Source: Paenibacillus allorhizosphaerae | GTDB lineage: Bacteria > Bacillota > Bacilli > Paenibacillales > NBRC-103111 | Direction of reading: 5' to 3' | Length of the DNA stretch: 64,000 bases | NCBI RefSeq assembly: GCF_910594985.1 | Contig: NZ_CAJVCE010000012.1 | Location: 1 to 64,000 of the forward strand | In this document: in pieces, positions 16,780 through 25,900 of the stretch | How positions within the stretch are numbered: position 1 is the stretch's first letter | How the letters are laid out: each line of letters begins with the position of its first letter | Notes under the pieces: generated by a model | Seen by the model: the letters and a program-made list of their open reading frames with translations, nothing else | The model's database searches: none | What the model was told of the DNA's origin: nothing | Translations under genes and position numbers: made by a program

Positions 16780-17152
16780 ATTCGGGAATCATCCTTTTTA
16801 CAGTTAATGTATATTTCGGCCCCTTCAAAGATTAACATAGCATTATTATAAACGATTGTGGATGATGTGCTAGTATTTTACAATATCAAAGCCAAGATAG
16901 GGCTATCGGATGTATGTAAGTGATGCACCGTGGGGGGGTGTTTTACAGTATTTAAGATTTCGTATTATGCATTTCTATAGCGTACACTACCCCACAGAAA
17001 CACATTAATTATCTTTAACGATACGAAAGGTTAATTCAAAATAGTAGTATATTTCTTGCTGTTATTCACCTAAACTCTGTATCTTCTCGTAGAAGCGTTA
17101 CCCTGTTAATAAAAAAACGAACTCTTTATGATGAGTTCGCTTTCTAATACTG
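16780..17152. other. Intergenic region with a terminator at its right edge
   Basis: About 370 bases without a recognised gene, including a run of seven Gs near 16933. It must contain the promoter of the two-gene operon that starts at 16779 on the minus strand. A minus-strand terminator lies at 17111-17140: GAACTC / GAGTTC stem, then seven Ts, serving the gene that ends at 17153. Confidence 0.6.
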
Positions 17153-17869
17153 CTAATATACAACGGCATCTGTAATGATAACTTTTTCAGTTGTAAAATT
17201 TACCCTCTTACTATCCGTAGTTCCATAGATATGTATATCCAAATAATCTACATCACCAATGGTCGATATCTCTACTTGTTTCAACTGATCTGATTCACTC
17301 ACTGTAAATTTCTTTAATTCAACCTTGTTTTTCTGATCTGACACAACAATAGTAGCCGCGCTACCAACTACTCCAACTCTAAACGAAAGCTTTTGATACT
17401 TTGCATTTAATCTAAAGTTCATTGTGCTTGGTAGAATGTCATGCGGTTTTAACGAGTAAAATCCCTCGTTTATTCTTTCTCCATGAATCGAAAGAATATC
17501 TGCATCTCTTGAAGATACAGCAGTGGAACTACTGCCTACTCTAAATTTTACAAGCTTTTCCCCTTTCCCCTCATGCTCACCTAGCATAATTGTACTTGTT
17601 TTCTCATCATAATTTACTGAAACACCTAATGCTTGGCTTAAAGAACGAACAGGAAGATAAGAGTCGCCATTGTAAATTATTGGACTCAGCTTATTTCCAT
17701 CACTATCTTTAGGAACGAATTGATTACCTTGGAGCTTGATGTTCATGGATTGATTAATATATGCCGTAATCTCCTTCAAATTGGAATCAGCCATTACCCC
17801 TGTAAAAGCCCCCATAGTGAATACAGAACTCAGCACAAGTGCTGATGCAATGATGGTTTTTCTGTTCAT
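17153..17869 (-). CDS. Secreted stalk-domain protein with NPCBM-like region
   Basis: The 238-residue protein has a signal peptide (MNRKTIIASALVLSSVFTMG, cleavage about residue 27). A copper-amine-oxidase-N-like 'stalk' domain follows (about 30-95: IIYNGDSYLPVRSLSQALGV, VNYDEKTSTIML). The C-terminal half (about 105-237) looks like an NPCBM carbohydrate-binding beta-sandwich (QKLSFRVGVVG, YLDIHIYG). Such proteins are common on Paenibacillus surfaces. It may change the host surface while the element is resident. It has its own terminator at 17111-17140. Confidence 0.7.
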   Translation of the reverse strand: MNRKTIIASALVLSSVFTMGAFTGVMADSNLKEITAYINQSMNIKLQGNQFVPKDSDGNKLSPIIYNGDSYLPVRSLSQALGVSVNYDEKTSTIMLGEHEGKGEKLVKFRVGSSSTAVSSRDADILSIHGERINEGFYSLKPHDILPSTMNFRLNAKYQKLSFRVGVVGSAATIVVSDQKNKVELKKFTVSESDQLKQVEISTIGDVDYLDIHIYGTTDSKRVNFTTEKVIITDAVVY

Positions 17870-17984
17870 TCAGATTCTCCTAATTTTTAAGGTAAATATA
17901 ATACCAAGTATTTAATAGATATCGTTCAATATAATACCATAAATATCGCATATATGATTATAGAAATCCGCTCTGCCAAAATCG

Positions 17985-18021
17985 CTTAACAAATTAAGGT
18001 CAAATCACTTAATTAGTTAAG
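17985..18021. promoter_or_regulatory. Twin palindromic operators before xre
   Basis: CTTAA-CAAA-TTAAG (17985-17998) and CTTAA-TTAG-TTAAG (18008-18021) are two palindromes with the same arms, 23 bases apart, lying 25 bases upstream of the xre start codon and between divergent genes. They look like autoregulatory Cro/CI-type operators. Confidence 0.65.
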
Positions 18022-18045
18022 AAGACATTTTGAGGAGGGATTTGA

Positions 18046-18237
18046 ATGGAGTTAAATTTAAGTCTAAGACACTCATATCGCATACTACGCAATCAGAAAA
18101 AAATCAAATTAAAAGCCCTCGCTGAAATCATAGGAGTTTCTGTACCTATGTTATCAATGTACGAGAATGAAATTGTTAACCTACAAAAAGACAAAGAGCA
18201 AAAATATCGTTCATTCATAATAACACTAACCGAGTAA
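18046..18237 (+). CDS. Small Cro/CI-type regulator
   Basis: The 63-residue protein is essentially one helix-turn-helix (SYRILRNQKKIKLKALAEII, GVSVPMLSMYENE). GAGGAGGG lies seven bases before the ATG. With the twin operators just upstream, it is probably an autoregulated repressor that also controls the divergent secreted-protein gene. It could keep the element's replication and excision genes off. Confidence 0.7.
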   Translation: MELNLSLRHSYRILRNQKKIKLKALAEIIGVSVPMLSMYENEIVNLQKDKEQKYRSFIITLTE

Positions 18238-18376
18238 TTAAGATTACAGTTTAACGTAGTAACCAGATTAATGTAAATTTCATGGCATTAACTACTATAT
18301 GAAGTGAAGGTCTCTCCGAGAATCGGGGAGCGTAAAGTTAGTTAGACAAGAAATAATCATAGCAACAATTCACAAG

Positions 18377-18453
18377 CAATCATTGGGCTGTCCAATGTGA
18401 CATAGATTATCTTCTCTTTAACCCCAAATACGAAAATCGTGCATGGGGTTTTT
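18377..18453 (+). ncRNA. Structured RNA/terminator motif, copy B
   Basis: CATTGG / CCAATG hairpin, then ACATAGATTATC (18400-18411), then AACCCCA...TGGGGTT stem with inner TACGA/TCGTG pairing and five Ts. It matches copy A at 10233 in order and in the single-stranded linker. It lies 35 bases before the gene at 18488. A partial third copy (CACAAGCTG...CAATCATTGG) is at about 20249-20275, without the terminator half. Confidence 0.6.
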
Positions 18454-18487
18454 ACTTTAATTTGTGAAGCCAAAGGAGCGAAATTAG

Positions 18488-18679
18488 ATGAACGATAAGT
18501 TTTTCTTCTGTTACTCAACAAACATGCAAATGTTTTTGAAAAATAAAGGGTTCAGTTATATCTGCTGCGCTTATCACGCAAAAACAATGAGAAAGTTCTG
18601 GCAGTTCAAACTCAATAAAGCGTTACAGGCTGCGTTAGACGAATATCGTGAACAAGGATTTGAGTTAAAGCGGACTTAA
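18488..18679 (+). CDS. Small DUF5659-like protein
   Basis: The 63-residue protein (FFFCYSTNMQMFLKNKGFSY, then KTMRKFWQFKLNKALQAALD) resembles the short DUF5659 family found in phages and plasmids, whose function is unknown. AAAGGAG lies ten bases upstream of the ATG. It follows RNA motif B and precedes the primase gene. Confidence 0.5.
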   Translation: MNDKFFFCYSTNMQMFLKNKGFSYICCAYHAKTMRKFWQFKLNKALQAALDEYREQGFELKRT

Positions 18680-18720
18680 CAAGGTGACTTGTCGAGTCCT
18701 TTTCTCATGTAATTACATGC

Positions 18721-18752
18721 TGATAATTCAAAAAGACAATTGATAATTCAAA
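18721..18752 (+). repeat. Two direct repeats before the primase gene
   Basis: TGATAATTCAAA occurs at 18721-18732 and 18741-18752, exactly 20 bases apart (two helical turns), with the second copy touching the AAAGGGG ribosome site of the primase gene. They could be iterons or operator sites. Confidence 0.45.
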
Positions 18753-18765
18753 GGGGCGTTGATTA

Positions 18766-20205
18766 ATGCAAAAGGAAGTAATCAAGAAACTAAGTGATTT
18801 ATATATAGTTCAAAGAGGTAAATATCTGTCACAAAGTAAGAGAGGTACATGGCGTCATGTTACCGCAGGACATCCGAACCAGTACACCAAGAAAAAAGAT
18901 ATAAGGCTGTCAGATTGGCATTTAGAAAACCATTTGAATGGTAACTTTACCATCGGAACATTCGCAGGTGATTTCGGTAGTATCTTCATGTCATTTGACG
19001 TAGACTTTCATGACAATCAAATGGCTAAATGGATTACTTATAAGATCGCATATACACTTAATTCTTTTGGAATCGACCATCACATCAGCTTTAGCGGTTC
19101 AAAGGGTTATCACATTGATATATTCTTTGAAGATAAGATTACAGTAAAACATGCAAGGAAATTCTTTGACTATGTGATTGAGAAGTCAGATGTTAAACAA
19201 CACACACAGGGGCAAGTAGAATTTCGCGTTAGTGAGAAACAAGGAATTAAACTGCCACTTGGAATCCATCAAGTAACAAAGAATTTTTGTGGCTTCTGTC
19301 GTGTCGTAGAGGGATTAAGAGTCATGAACAAAGAACAGAGTGAAAAGTATCTGTTGAAGATAACGCAGATACCAAGTACGCAAGTATTAAATGTTATCGA
19401 AATTGCTGAATCAGAATTAGATGAAATTGATACAAAGCAGTTCATTGAAGCACAAGATGCGATCAGCCCATTTGTACCACTGGCGAATCATGAACAGTCA
19501 GAAGATTACTCGATTTCGCGGGCGCAGAAGCTTCTAACAGAAGGATTACAAGTACAAGGTAGCCGACATAACTCAACATTTTTAATTTGTATGTATCTCA
19601 AATACTGTGGATACGAGCGAGACGATTGCAAAAACGAATTGTATGATTGGATGGACGCGCAAAACCCTGATTCATATACAACGAAGTTAAGCGATTGTTA
19701 CAAGGACATTGATTTAATCGTTCGAGATGTTTATGAGAAGGATTATAATCTAAGCGGTGTTAACAAAGACTTGACAGTTAATCTAAACGAATTAAAATGG
19801 ATTATTGATAAGTGTCCTCAGAAAAATCAGAAACTAATCACATATGCACTGCTGAAACACTCTAAACGCCATGCAAGTATGCAAGGCGTTTTTTATATGC
19901 CGTTTTCAATGATCGCATCAGCAACAGGTGTCGATGAGAAAACAGCAAGAAACCAAGTAAATAAGCTAATCAATTTAGGTGTCATCGAAGCTGTTGCACG
20001 CAACAGAAAGCCAGTAAGTGGAAAAGGATTGCAACGGCATAAACCTAATCTGTATCGCTTGAATATTGATGTTATTGTTGATGATTCAAATGTGTTGACG
20101 ATTAATGAATCACACGATTTTAAGTCGTGCATGTTGTTCTTCTTCGACAATAAAGAATTAAGGAAATTGTTGCCAAGAAAACAATATGAGAGTTTGGTTG
20201 GCTGA
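18766..20205 (+). CDS. Archaeo-eukaryotic-type primase
   Basis: The 479-residue protein has the AEP primase signatures: SFDVDFHD (the D-x-D metal-binding pair, about residue 85) and SGSKGYHIDIFF (the S-x-H-type motif, about 110). A later EFRVSEKQGIKLPLGIH segment supplies a third conserved position. A helical region and a winged-helix-like C-terminus follow (MIASATGVDEKTARNQVNKL). Such primases occur in plasmids, phages and TOTE-type systems. No helicase domain is fused. It probably primes replication of the excised element. Confidence 0.75.
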   Translation: MQKEVIKKLSDLYIVQRGKYLSQSKRGTWRHVTAGHPNQYTKKKDIRLSDWHLENHLNGNFTIGTFAGDFGSIFMSFDVDFHDNQMAKWITYKIAYTLNSFGIDHHISFSGSKGYHIDIFFEDKITVKHARKFFDYVIEKSDVKQHTQGQVEFRVSEKQGIKLPLGIHQVTKNFCGFCRVVEGLRVMNKEQSEKYLLKITQIPSTQVLNVIEIAESELDEIDTKQFIEAQDAISPFVPLANHEQSEDYSISRAQKLLTEGLQVQGSRHNSTFLICMYLKYCGYERDDCKNELYDWMDAQNPDSYTTKLSDCYKDIDLIVRDVYEKDYNLSGVNKDLTVNLNELKWIIDKCPQKNQKLITYALLKHSKRHASMQGVFYMPFSMIASATGVDEKTARNQVNKLINLGVIEAVARNRKPVSGKGLQRHKPNLYRLNIDVIVDDSNVLTINESHDFKSCMLFFFDNKELRKLLPRKQYESLVG

Positions 20206-20818
20206 TTTGAATGTTACTTGTGCGTTGATGCTGTTTATGTAATCGACGCACAAGCTGACTGGTCAATCATTGGTTGATGCTTGTACTGATTGAGTACATA
20301 GTGCTTGCAATGCTTATAACCTTTTAAGTTCCAGATAGTAAAGAGAGAATTAATCTATTGTAGGTAATATCGTACAATGTTTACTGAACGCTATGAAATA
20401 TCAAGAATCCTTTTTGAGTGATAGCCCGTAATCTCCCCCCATAGCGCAATAAAAACTATTCCCTTCCAAAATTCTTTCTGCTGATTCATGACTTCTCAAT
20501 AAAATATAAATTCCATTTAGTTCCTAGTACAGTTCCCGCGGCAAGCACCTAGTCCTCTTAACGAACACAGGAGTGACCGATACAATCCTATATTGTTGTA
20601 TGCGAAGAGAATGAAAAAGTCACTCAGGAGGAATCCTAGAGCATCTCACTTTGCCCTCCTTGATCAAAACTGCAACCTCAGAGTCTTCTCAATGTATACA
20701 ACAATTAAATGTATCTCTATTAGTAAGCAATACTTTCTTTGGCACTTATTTACATAAAAGTAATCCCATGTTATTATCCTGCAAGTGCTTTTAATATCAC
20801 CTTGGAGGTAACATCACG
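20206..20818. other. 600-base non-coding region after the primase
   Basis: It starts with a hairpin CTTGTGCGT / ACGCACAAG (20217-20225 with 20246-20254), a probable end of the primase transcript. A partial copy of the structured RNA motif follows. A 7-bp inverted pair (GAGTGAC near 20571, GTCACTC near 20621) and AT-rich DNA come after. No gene was recognised. The size, lack of genes and position after a primase make it a candidate origin; this is inference. Confidence 0.4.
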
Positions 20819-21460
20819 ATGGAAAAGTACAGCAGATCAACCATTTCGCAAGCAAAGAGGAAAAGATTATTAAGAGAAGTACCTAATACTTTAAGGTGGT
20901 ACCAACAAGAAGAGGTATTTAATCATTTCAAGAATGACTGCGCCTTAACTGGAAAGTACCAAAATCTTTGTAAAGATCATTTTATCCCAATTAGTTGGGG
21001 ACGAACTGTACGTAAGTACGGTATTGGTGGCAATACATACGCAAACATTATCCCACTTGATCGCTCCATAAACTCATCTAAAGGTTCAATGAATCCATTT
21101 ATATGGTTTGAACGATATGGTGAAAGACATGGCATCTCAATCGAGAAGTGGAATTATGCCGTTCAATACATTGCTGAAAAACACAGAATGACTACATTTT
21201 ATTATATAAACAGAGTAAATGCCTGTTACATCGAAATTCTTGCGAAAAATTGGGTAGAAAAAATTAATTCGAGAATTGAGCCTGATGGCAACGTTCACCC
21301 CGTCTATATAAACAATGCTTTGAAGATGAACTTAAACATACCTGTTGTAATAGAACAGTTCGGAAGCGTTAAGACAAAAGAGATTTTTCAACTAAGCGAA
21401 ACAATCGATCTAATAAAACAAAGTAAATCTTGGTTCGTGTCAAGATTAAATCAGAAGTGA
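20819..21460 (+). CDS. HNH endonuclease-like protein
   Basis: The 213-residue protein contains CALTGKYQNLCKDHFIPISW and NIIPLDRSINSSKGSMNPF. They fit the HNH pattern DH-x2-P, N-x2-PL, N-x2-K. GGAGGT lies ten bases before the ATG. The C-terminal 90 residues are unrelated to any family recognised. A role in DNA cutting for defence or mobility is possible. It is followed by the DnaA-N-like gene, 39 bases downstream. Confidence 0.65.
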   Translation: MEKYSRSTISQAKRKRLLREVPNTLRWYQQEEVFNHFKNDCALTGKYQNLCKDHFIPISWGRTVRKYGIGGNTYANIIPLDRSINSSKGSMNPFIWFERYGERHGISIEKWNYAVQYIAEKHRMTTFYYINRVNACYIEILAKNWVEKINSRIEPDGNVHPVYINNALKMNLNIPVVIEQFGSVKTKEIFQLSETIDLIKQSKSWFVSRLNQK

Positions 21461-21499
21461 TAAAATTACAAATTCACCTACATGTAAAGGAGCGAGACT

Positions 21500-22219
21500 A
21501 TGGCTGATAACAATGACGAGAGAAGGAAAAGGATACATGAGAATTTCGAAAGAATCTTACCCAAATTGTGGGATAAAGCTAGGGCAAACGAAGTCGAATT
21601 GAAATCCGAGTATCTTAGTCAACTTCAATCAAAACTCCTCAAAGCTATTCGAAGCCGTATACCCAAAGATGAACTTGGTTGGTGGCTAGACGGTAAAATA
21701 AGGATTGAAGACATAAATGAAGACAATCAAATAATCATCAGTTCTGATTCAGTATTAAATACCGCATGGTTGCAACTTAGGTACGATTTGCTAAAGAAAA
21801 CAATTAAGTTTATCACAAATGCTGACTTTGAATTGTCATTTGTCACAAGACAGGAAATCTCTCCAAATCCACTTGAAGGGAAAAGCTATGAGGAACTATT
21901 TGAGATAGCGTTTGGTAAAAAGGAATTGGAACGACAAAAGATGCTACATGAAAAACGAATGCTAAAACCAGATTACGCTAAAGGGGAACTCAATATTTCC
22001 GAATGTGTTATGTGTGGTTGTGTTGAAGTACCTAATGTGGACATTGATATTGAACTTAAATCGAAAAACAAGCGGTTTAAATCAATAAAGACTCGCGGGG
22101 GGAAATGTGGCAACTGCTCAGAAGAATATTATGACATGAAGGATATGGATGCCATTGAAAAAATTGAAAAGTTATTAGATGAACTGTTTCCAGAGACTCA
22201 TTCTCAGAATGAAGGGTAA
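21500..22219 (+). CDS. DnaA-N-like protein with YgiT-type zinc finger
   Basis: The 239-residue protein has two parts. Residues about 15-118 (LPKLWDKARAN, GWWLDGKIRIEDINED, VLNTAWLQLRYDLLKKTI) resemble the DnaA N-terminal domain, which binds DnaB-type helicases and partners. Residues about 168-215 hold CVMCGC and CGNCSEEYYD, a YgiT-like zinc finger. AAAGGAG lies eight bases upstream of the ATG. Without an ATPase domain it cannot be an initiator itself. It may recruit or block host replication proteins. Confidence 0.45.
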   Translation: MADNNDERRKRIHENFERILPKLWDKARANEVELKSEYLSQLQSKLLKAIRSRIPKDELGWWLDGKIRIEDINEDNQIIISSDSVLNTAWLQLRYDLLKKTIKFITNADFELSFVTRQEISPNPLEGKSYEELFEIAFGKKELERQKMLHEKRMLKPDYAKGELNISECVMCGCVEVPNVDIDIELKSKNKRFKSIKTRGGKCGNCSEEYYDMKDMDAIEKIEKLLDELFPETHSQNEG

Positions 22220-22371
22220 CCATGAGCTTTGGGATAAGATAAAGGGCAATAACGATGATGATTTTCGCGGCAGTAGCGGTAATTATGGATAACACATTTA
22301 TTTACCCTATGAATTTGACTAGCAAACGCATGTTCATGAATCATAAATTAATAGTGAGAGGAAATGATTGC

Positions 22372-22548
22372 ATGAAACGAAATAGAGTTAAGCTTACTGA
22401 CACCAATGTTATTGATTACAAAAAATATATTGAGGCTAAACGTCCATTAGTCCGATCATCTTACAAAGTCAAAAGTCCAAAGCCTTTTCACTTGCAAGAT
22501 GAAATTTATCGCAAGGGTAGCATGGACTCGATGAGGGAGGACATTTGA
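22372..22548 (+). CDS. Small basic hypothetical protein
   Basis: 58 residues from the ATG at 22372, which has GAGAGGA eight bases upstream; upstream in-frame ATGs lack such a site. The product is basic (MKRNRVKLTDTNVIDYKKYI) without recognised motifs. It lies before a terminator and is plausibly co-transcribed with the gene that ends at 22219. Confidence 0.4.
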   Translation: MKRNRVKLTDTNVIDYKKYIEAKRPLVRSSYKVKSPKPFHLQDEIYRKGSMDSMREDI

Positions 22549-22655
22549 AAACCAATGTAATCTGCTTGTACAACAGTAACTCTTACTAAATAACCTATGG
22601 CATATTACCGATTTAGAATAACTTCACATTCCTTAATGACTTTTAGTAATGAACC

Positions 22656-22685
22656 ACTCTCTGCATAGTCGGAGAGTTTTTATTT
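22656..22685 (+). terminator. Intrinsic terminator
   Basis: ACTCTC / GAGAGT stem with a 10-base loop, then TTTTATTTTT. It ends the transcription unit that holds the HNH and DnaA-N-like genes. Confidence 0.7.
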
Positions 22686-22726
22686 TTAACCATGGTATCA
22701 CGACTTTGTGAAAGGAGGTAGCAGCC

Positions 22727-22909
22727 TTGAATGCTGATGAACTGCGCTCGACCTTATTATGTTTCAAGAAAAAATATGGAACTTCCATTACTTTTATTGC
22801 AAATGAATGCGGTGTTTCTAGGGAACATTTGAGTCGGTGGATCAATCGATCGGATTATATTGTGTCTGATGAATTAATGAGAAGAATTAATGCTTTCATT
22901 TCTAGGTAA
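22727..22909 (+). CDS. Small helix-turn-helix-like protein
   Basis: 60 residues from a TTG start with AAAGGAGG eight bases upstream. The segment TSITFIANECGVSREHLSRW looks like a helix-turn-helix. It precedes the tail-like gene by 53 bases and may regulate it. Confidence 0.55.
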   Translation: MNADELRSTLLCFKKKYGTSITFIANECGVSREHLSRWINRSDYIVSDELMRRINAFISR

Positions 22910-22962
22910 CTGGCCTGGGCATGAAACCATTTGAATTACCAAATAACGTAGGAGGTGCTTAA

Positions 22963-25900
22963 ATGAGCAGTTTAATTGTGATTCAAAGTAAAGATTCCGT
23001 GTTTTTCGCCGCAGACTCTGCAACTTCAATATCCTTAGATGGGCAGTTGTATAGATTAAACACTCAGGCGACTAAGTTACATCATTTCGATAACTTGATT
23101 GTATTTTGTTCGGGAGATATGAACTTTTGTTATTCGCTAATGGATAAATTTGGGTTAACCCTTAATAGAAATGTTAATTCCCTACAACAACTTCTGGTAG
23201 AGTCTTACAACGGCGAAAAAGTGGAAATTCTAATTGCTGAATATAATGATGAACAGACGATTGTGCATCAATTATCACCTTATAACAATTTTGATCCAGT
23301 AATATACACCAATATTCCATTCGGTGGTCTAAACATCCTTACAGCAGGGGTAAAAACAGAAGAATCATATCAAATAGCTTGCGAAGCTTTATTCGAAGGA
23401 AATACTATTCCAAACATCTTTATTAGGGCATTCGATGAAATTTCATACGAAGCTGTTGGAGGAACATTAACAGTTTATAAAGTAAATAAATCTGGTGTAA
23501 GCAAGTATCTTGCACATAAAATTAATGAAAAACCAGACATAAAAACTATGACGGCCTCTCACTTGCTTGAATATTTCAGAAAAAATATCGTCGAAGCTGC
23601 CTTATTAGTTGGTGAAAGAATTTATGGCAAGGTTATAATGGGAACTAACCTCGCTATTGAAGATGAACATGGTATCGTAAAATGGCAAGGCTCCAAGGGT
23701 GAAATCTTCGATAGAAACGAAAAGCTCGTGATGAAGATGGGGCTTGTTTCAGACGATGGCGCAGCAAATGAATGTTTCGGTTTAGTCTCTTTCAACGACA
23801 CCACAAAAGTAAGCCTAACTGACTGTAAAGGTATTGCGATTGAAAGAAAGAATCTCGACACAGATACGTTCCCTTCTGGTTGGGAAAAGGTTCTTTGGGC
23901 TAATACAGATGGAACGCTTTATACTCATGATTTAGTTGCTGAAAATATTAAGATCGTGAACAGTATTGGGAAAACAATTCTTGATGCTGAAAACAATTAT
24001 CTCGACATTGGCGACTTTCAAACCATAGTCATGGACAACAAGTTTACAACTCTCGAAAAAATGCAAATAATCACTGAACTGTACAAGATAGAAGCAGGAT
24101 ACAAACGAATGATCGAACAGGCCAATCAGTATATGCGATCTGATAGAGATGCTGTGTTTGATACGTCAGCACAATTCTTCACGAAAGTTCCTAGTGAAAT
24201 CGAACTGTACTCAACGTCACCCCTTACTGCTGCTTATAACGCATTGCTAACCTATATGGAACAGTTTATCAAGATTACAAACAAAGGCCCATTAACGATT
24301 GACATTAACGACCCATTAACAGAAATGACAAGTGTTATTGACGACAGAGCAGAGTTTATTTTGAAGTTCCAGAACTATTATGATGCCGAGAAGGATTTAA
24401 GAAATAAAATCGAAGATGCACAGTTCTATTCTGGCCTGAACATGGGGCAATTCTATAATAACATTGTTATTGGCAATCATGGTTTCATTGCTCTCCGAAA
24501 CGATGGAAAGTACAGAGCATGGATGAATGCTACAGACGGCTTGGCGTTGCAAAAATGGGAGAATAACCATTGGACTAACAAAGTCTATGCTTCCATCGGA
24601 AACTCAACATATGAGGATGGTACTCTGATCGCGGAAGACTTGGTTGCTAAGCGTTTGCGAATTGAAACTAAGCAGGGTGGAGTATTGCTCGATGCTAATG
24701 CCCTTAACTTCGACTTCACTGTTTTGGATTCCATAATTCTTGATGATGTGATCTTGTCGACTGAAAAGATAACGTTAGCCAACCAGTACAAGAGCATAAC
24801 AAAGCAATATACAACACTAATAGAACAAATAAAAAATAATGCATCAAATGTTTTCTATGACAGGGAATCATCATATTATGGACTGGATTATGCAAGAAAT
24901 CAGTTGGTGGCCGCAGGGAAGGAACTAGATGATTCCTATAATACCCTGACAAATTACATGACTCCTGTATTTGCTGATATGAATGCGACAACAAATATTG
25001 TAAAAGACTTAAATTCAACTCGATCCATCTTTCATGCCAAATGGGAGGATTTTTATAAGGCATACGAAAATGCCAGAGTTAAACTTGCAGAGTTCCTAGA
25101 AAAAAGTTCGTTACAGTTGGGCAGGAATTACAATAACACAGTAATTGATGCTGAGAACGGTATTGTAGTTACCAGAAGCAACATGTTGAATAGAACAAAG
25201 CTTAATGCCACCGAAGGCATAAGCATCGAAAGAAACGTAGGATCAGCTTCGAATCCATCTTGGGAGAAAAAATTCTATGTCGGCTTGGACGGAAAACTAT
25301 TTGCAGAAGACCTTGAAGCAATCAGGTTAAAGGTCATTTCTGATAACGGTGACATGTTAATTGATGGCAGTGAAAGAAAGTTGTATCTTAATAAATTCGA
25401 TATCATCGGTGCCGGAGTAATTCGTTCTGAACATGTAATTACAAATACTATTACCGCGGCAGATGGTTATATTGCAAATTTGACTGTAAACCATCTTAAA
25501 ACCTTAACTAAAGACGCTGATATTGGAGAGTATGTTGATTTCATTGATATTAAGGATAACGAGTCAAAGTGGGTAACAGGAAAAATTACATCTAAGACCC
25601 CCGCAACAGACTCTAATGGAAGGCTACTGTATTGGAAAGATGCTTCGCGTGAATACTTGACTAATGATATTTCTCCGTATGTGGCATACAGCTATGACAT
25701 GGATTATGATGAGAAGTTAAAAATAGCTTTTCAAGGTTCTGGAATAGCATCATATCCATATAGCATTTGGGGTTCAGGAGATGGAAGCTTAATAAATACA
25801 CCGGATTATCGAGATAGTGCGCGGGGCTATATTTATAAAACCCCTACAGAATTTCATTTTAGATATAATGCAAGCAATAGTGGTGATTTGAGAGAAATAA

